Part shown: piece by piece, positions 60,239-64,000 of the stretch
Position numbering within the stretch: the stretch's first letter is position 1
How the letters are laid out: every line of letters begins with the position of its first letter
Assembly: GCA_028564705.1 (NCBI GenBank)
Contig: JAPXFQ010000494.1
Location: 1,054,001 to 1,118,000 of the forward strand
Reading direction: 5' to 3'
DNA from: Apricaphanius iberus
Lineage: Eukaryota > Chordata > Actinopteri > Cyprinodontiformes > Aphaniidae
Length of the DNA: 64,000 bases
Position numbers and translations under genes: made by a program
The notes under the pieces: model-generated
Databases searched by the model: none
Told to the model about the DNA's origin: nothing
What the model saw: the letters and a program-made list of their open reading frames with translations, nothing else

Positions 60239-62724
60239 CATTGTCCATTTTACTAAATCATAAAGTATGCAATGAAAAATGTTATTGGTTGCATTTACAG
60301 TTGGTATAGATTTCTACTGAAGTGTTTAGATGGGTTTTGTGTTGGTTTTTAGAATAGTTTTCCCAGATATCCACAACTTAATTAATGTATGTATTATGTA
60401 AAAGTAACAATGTTTTTTTTTTTCAAAAATATTTTACTTTTAAATTGTCAATGCAAAAATTATAATGCATTATTACTACCAAAAGTCCTGATTTCATACT
60501 CTTTCCATTTCAGTTAATTAGCTTAGTTTTGTTTTCATTAGTTTTTTTTTTTTCATTCACTTGTTTAGTGGCTCACCATATTTTTATCTCACCATTTCTT
60601 TAGTACTTTTAATTCCCCTTTCAGTGTACTCAATGTTGCTACTACCAGAGTAATTTACTGTAGTATCATCAGCAAATTAAGTAAATGTAAATAACTTGCA
60701 TGGCATATCTCTCTTATAAGTCAATTAAAAACAAAAACAGTACTAGTTTTATTTTGAGATACAGGAGAAAAAGTTAATTTATTATATATAAATAAAGGGC
60801 GTGAGAGTTGAACAGCTGCATAAAAGCTTTGACAGACAAGTGGTTGGTAGTATAGATAGAAATAAAGGAACAAAAACTCTGGCCTTACAACAGGTGCTGC
60901 TCAGAGTTACACCAGCTTTTAATTATTAATAGGCCTGTTATTTGACTTCTTGGATGGAAAGAGACAGTGTTACAGCTAACGTTGCTTACAGCTCCCTTTG
61001 CGAAACATTCATCATATCAAATCGTGTCAAATCTCTGTACAGATCATAAAAAAAAAAAAAAAAAAATAGAATATTACCAAAAAAGTATTCTCCAAATAAA
61101 AAATACTGTATAGTGATGTAAATTCAAGCTTTTTTCCGTTTAGATTGTGTGTTACACCAAAGATTTTCAAAACATTTGAACAGACTGAAAAAATTAAAAC
61201 AAACCTTTGAGACAGAAATGTTAAATCATGAGTCTACAGAGATTATAGATTGAGGCTGTTAACAGCATTTGACAGATGACAGAAAAAAACACTAGTGGTC
61301 TATCAGTCATGTTAATGCAAAAGTTGAGTGGAGAGATAAGCCGTGATAGGAACAGCTTCAACCTTGAAAGGAATTTGAAGTTTTGAGGTTCAAAAAAGTG
61401 CTAACTAAGACAAGAGTCAGCACTTCAATAAGCAACATACAGGAAAATCAGTAAATCAGCAGTAAGAATAATTTTATCTATTATTGATTTTATATTTAAA
61501 TGTAGGATTTCTCATTATCTTATAAATCTGGGTATTTAATTAACCAATTAAAGCTTTAATGACATTCTTATACTTTGAGATGGACCTATACCTACGTTTA
61601 AAGCATCTCCAGCATATTTAGGTAAAGAACACACAACAAAAATTGGTGTTTATTAGTTTATTTATAAATACAGATTACTATATACACATTATAAGCCTCC
61701 CATATGGAAGACAACAAAAAGGCATCAAGGCATTATTCTGATATTTAGAAACTTCATCTCCAAGGGCTTCCCTGACTAACATTGACATCCACATGGGTCA
61801 CAACTCGGTGAGAAAGTGAGTCAAATATGAAGGGCAAATTGAAGTTACTCAGACTGTTTTGCCCAACAATGGTGGCAACATTTACTGTAAATCATAGAGG
61901 GAAGCATAAGGCAATTTTGAGAACCCATTAGTCATTTCAAGTAACCAGTCAACGAAATCAAGGTTTCATCATCTTTATATCACTGCTGAATGTACTTTTG
62001 ATCTACTGCAGATCAGTCTTACAAAACGGGGGGGGAATATAACTGAATAACCAAAAGACAAAGGGTATTTGTATTTATTGATCGCCACAAACAACCAGGA
62101 ATGTCAGTCAACTGTCTGCTTTGTCCAACAAAATCAATATCAGCTGAAAGACCAATTAGTTTAAATATTTCAAATGATATCCCATAATTCTACAAAGTGG
62201 TTATTTCCACTAAAATCCCACTAAAGTACTTAAAATGGTTCTAACTACAATCCTGAGAGCATTTGGAGAGCAAATTTATGCGCAATAAATCGATAATAAC
62301 CACAACAAAAGCACAATTCTTTACTAGCCGATCGAGTGGTTTGAGCTCACCACAAAACTTCAAAGCAAAAGTTATCAGTCATGTCAGTCTTTATAACCAA
62401 TTAATGTGTTTAAGCGTTTTGGGTTTTTTTAAATTTATAACCAGTAGTTACCCTGTATCTTACGGATTTACGAAAGCACAAGACATCCTTAAAATTGTCT
62501 TCATAAAACGAGAAAGCTATTCATTGTAGCGCCAAAACAATCAGCAAAGCCAGCGCCGGTACTCCTATTCCGAAAGTTTTGTCTAAATCTAAATTTTCCT
62601 AAATGTTGTCGTCCTAATACTGACCAATAAGAGCTACTAAACACAAATCTAACCTTTGCAGGGCTCAAGCGTGGTGCTTTTCATTTACCAGCTTATACAC
62701 CAATAAAATACACAAAACTGCTTC
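60239..62724. other. AT-rich intergenic DNA, no gene recognised
   Basis: There is a long A-run (61048-61066) and otherwise unremarkable AT-rich sequence. I found no transposon ends or exons here. Confidence 0.45.
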
Positions 62725-63104
62725 CTACAACACTCTACAAGCACTGCAGTCTGCAGAGTACTCCTGTTCTTGACCCATGATTAATAATTGCACATAATCA
62801 AGTATGAAGGATTCAAAAACTGGAATATTATGAATTCGAAAGCAAAATGTTGGCTGTGGTGTTAAATAAGCACCCAGAGGCACAAGCCTTTGACCTCGTC
62901 CACTCGCCCGAACAGAAAGGTTAACTTCTTCCTTTTTAAACTTGTCCAGGACTATTCTATTTCCTATTCCGATTTTGTCATTTCCACACATCTGCAGTTC
63001 TGGTCAGGTCATGCCAGACTTTTCTCCAGCTACTAAATCTACCGTGGGGCCGCTGATCCCAGCCATGCATCAGCTCTTACCTGCCAGGGGGATGATTCAT
63101 ACCC
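62725..63104 (-). CDS. Candidate terminal exons of an unknown gene
   Basis: On the minus strand an 88-codon frame runs 62991-62725. It is preceded exactly by a CAG acceptor at 62994-62992. Eighty-nine bases upstream a strong donor, GGCAG|GTAAGAGC, sits at 63081/63080, a typical small teleost intron. Upstream of the donor the frame ends ESSPWQ and stays in frame with MCGNDKIGIG across the junction. A weak acceptor (TTTTCAAAG) lies at about 63105. The predicted peptide (SVRASGRGQRLVPLGAYLTP, RIHNIPVFESFILDYVQ) is complex and not repeat-like, but I recognise no family. It may equally be chance. Confidence 0.25.
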
Positions 63105-63136
63105 GCTTTGAAAACAGAGGATTTAAAGTAACATAA

Positions 63137-64000
63137 TAGATTTTACTCTGTCTACTGTACGGCTTTGGAGTTTGATGGCCTCAATACATAAAGAATGCAC
63201 AATCGTTTGAAATGTAATATGGGGATAGATATTCGACAACTGCTTAATTTATGAAAATGGATATTGCAATCTGATCTATATTCGTCAATCAGAGCTGTGA
63301 ACAGTTTGTTTACATGTACCAAAAAGAGAGAAGGAAGGAACATGATAATAATGTTTTGGGCACAAAGTGGCTTAGTATCAAGCTGTTGCCTTTTCATCCC
63401 AACTTCTATTTTAAACCCATAAAAAAAAAGGGGTTTCTGTTTTTGGATAAATGTAATCAGTACTTTTGTTTGATTATGGCAATCGGTAATCAGAAAGATC
63501 CTCAAACGCCATCAATGATTTATATAAACAGTTTTCGAATACATTTTATTACATCCCATTTGTTGATTCTCCTTCTGGATTTTTTGTGATTCTTTGTGAT
63601 TTTGTTTATTTACATTAAGAATAAACCTGAAGATAAAAGATTTTGTGTAAATAACATGAAAGTATGCTATTTTTACTCAAGGTTGTCATTACGTACATAT
63701 CTTATGGTCCATGCGTAACAGAAAAATTACTTAAAATCATCGGTTTCATAGTGGGTATCTAACAATCTCCAATCCTGGGTATGGACTGACACGCTGTCCA
63801 AATAAATGTGTAGCAGGCAAAAAAAAAGGTAGCAAAGGAGCAAAACTGCAAAAGGATGAAGCAAATGCCTGTAAAAGTGGGTTTGAGCAAGAACAGAGTT
63901 TCTTATTCATACAAAGGGGCTCTGTTGACCCAGCGAGCGCCTCCCACAAGCCGCCATGTACACGTTCTTGTGTCTGCTGCAAAGTGACATCTTCAATAAG
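63137..64000. other. Right edge, nothing firmly identified
   Basis: AT-rich sequence to about 63740, then a slightly more complex stretch to the end with a 78-codon minus-strand frame (63982-63746). No splice context or family resemblance is visible. Confidence 0.35.

Overview
The window is nuclear DNA of a ray-finned (teleost) fish. Its two recognisable host genes are both interrupted by GT-AG introns. The rest is AT-rich DNA full of repeat families typical of fish: Tc1-like transposons of several subfamilies, short hAT-like elements with 8-bp target-site duplications, TTAA-flanked elements, tRNA-type SINEs, LINE 3' ends and a Tx1/L1-type LINE. The species cannot be settled from the sequence.

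Layout. 1-15 kb: no recognised host gene. It holds Tc1 relics (2335-3053, about 7880-8080, 14290-14830) and a composite at 3085-4828, a hAT-like element carrying a TTAA-flanked MITE and a 5'-truncated LINE tail. 15-23.8 kb: one nearly full-length Tx1/L1-type LINE, with a 5' leader, intact ORF1, broken ORF2 and a very long GC-rich 3' region. 24-34 kb: LINE 3' ends, Tc1 relics, tetranucleotide repeats and islands of complex non-repetitive DNA that may be conserved non-coding elements. 34.4-41.2 kb: slc52a3 (riboflavin transporter) on the minus strand, with three coding exons and a probable 5' UTR exon. 41-48 kb: SINE, MITE, a small Penelope-like insertion with a hammerhead-like core, and a Tc1 relic. 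48.2-59.4 kb: ube2v1 (Uev1 ubiquitin-conjugating enzyme variant) on the minus strand, four coding exons encoding 147 residues, with introns loaded with nested transposons. 59.5-60.2 kb: a hAT-like element immediately upstream of the ube2v1 start. 60.2-64 kb: AT-rich DNA with one weak candidate spliced ORF.

The host genes have unrelated jobs: plasma-membrane riboflavin uptake, and K63-linked ubiquitin chain synthesis with Ubc13. The most informative parts are the LINE (promoter motifs in the leader, quadruplex-prone 3' region, a 3' hairpin kept in a second copy), the hammerhead-bearing insertion with a 19-bp direct repeat, and several datable nests of transposons. No computation was run. Repeat family names rest on recognition of shared sequence and structure, and exon calls on splice signals, reading frame and protein family resemblance.
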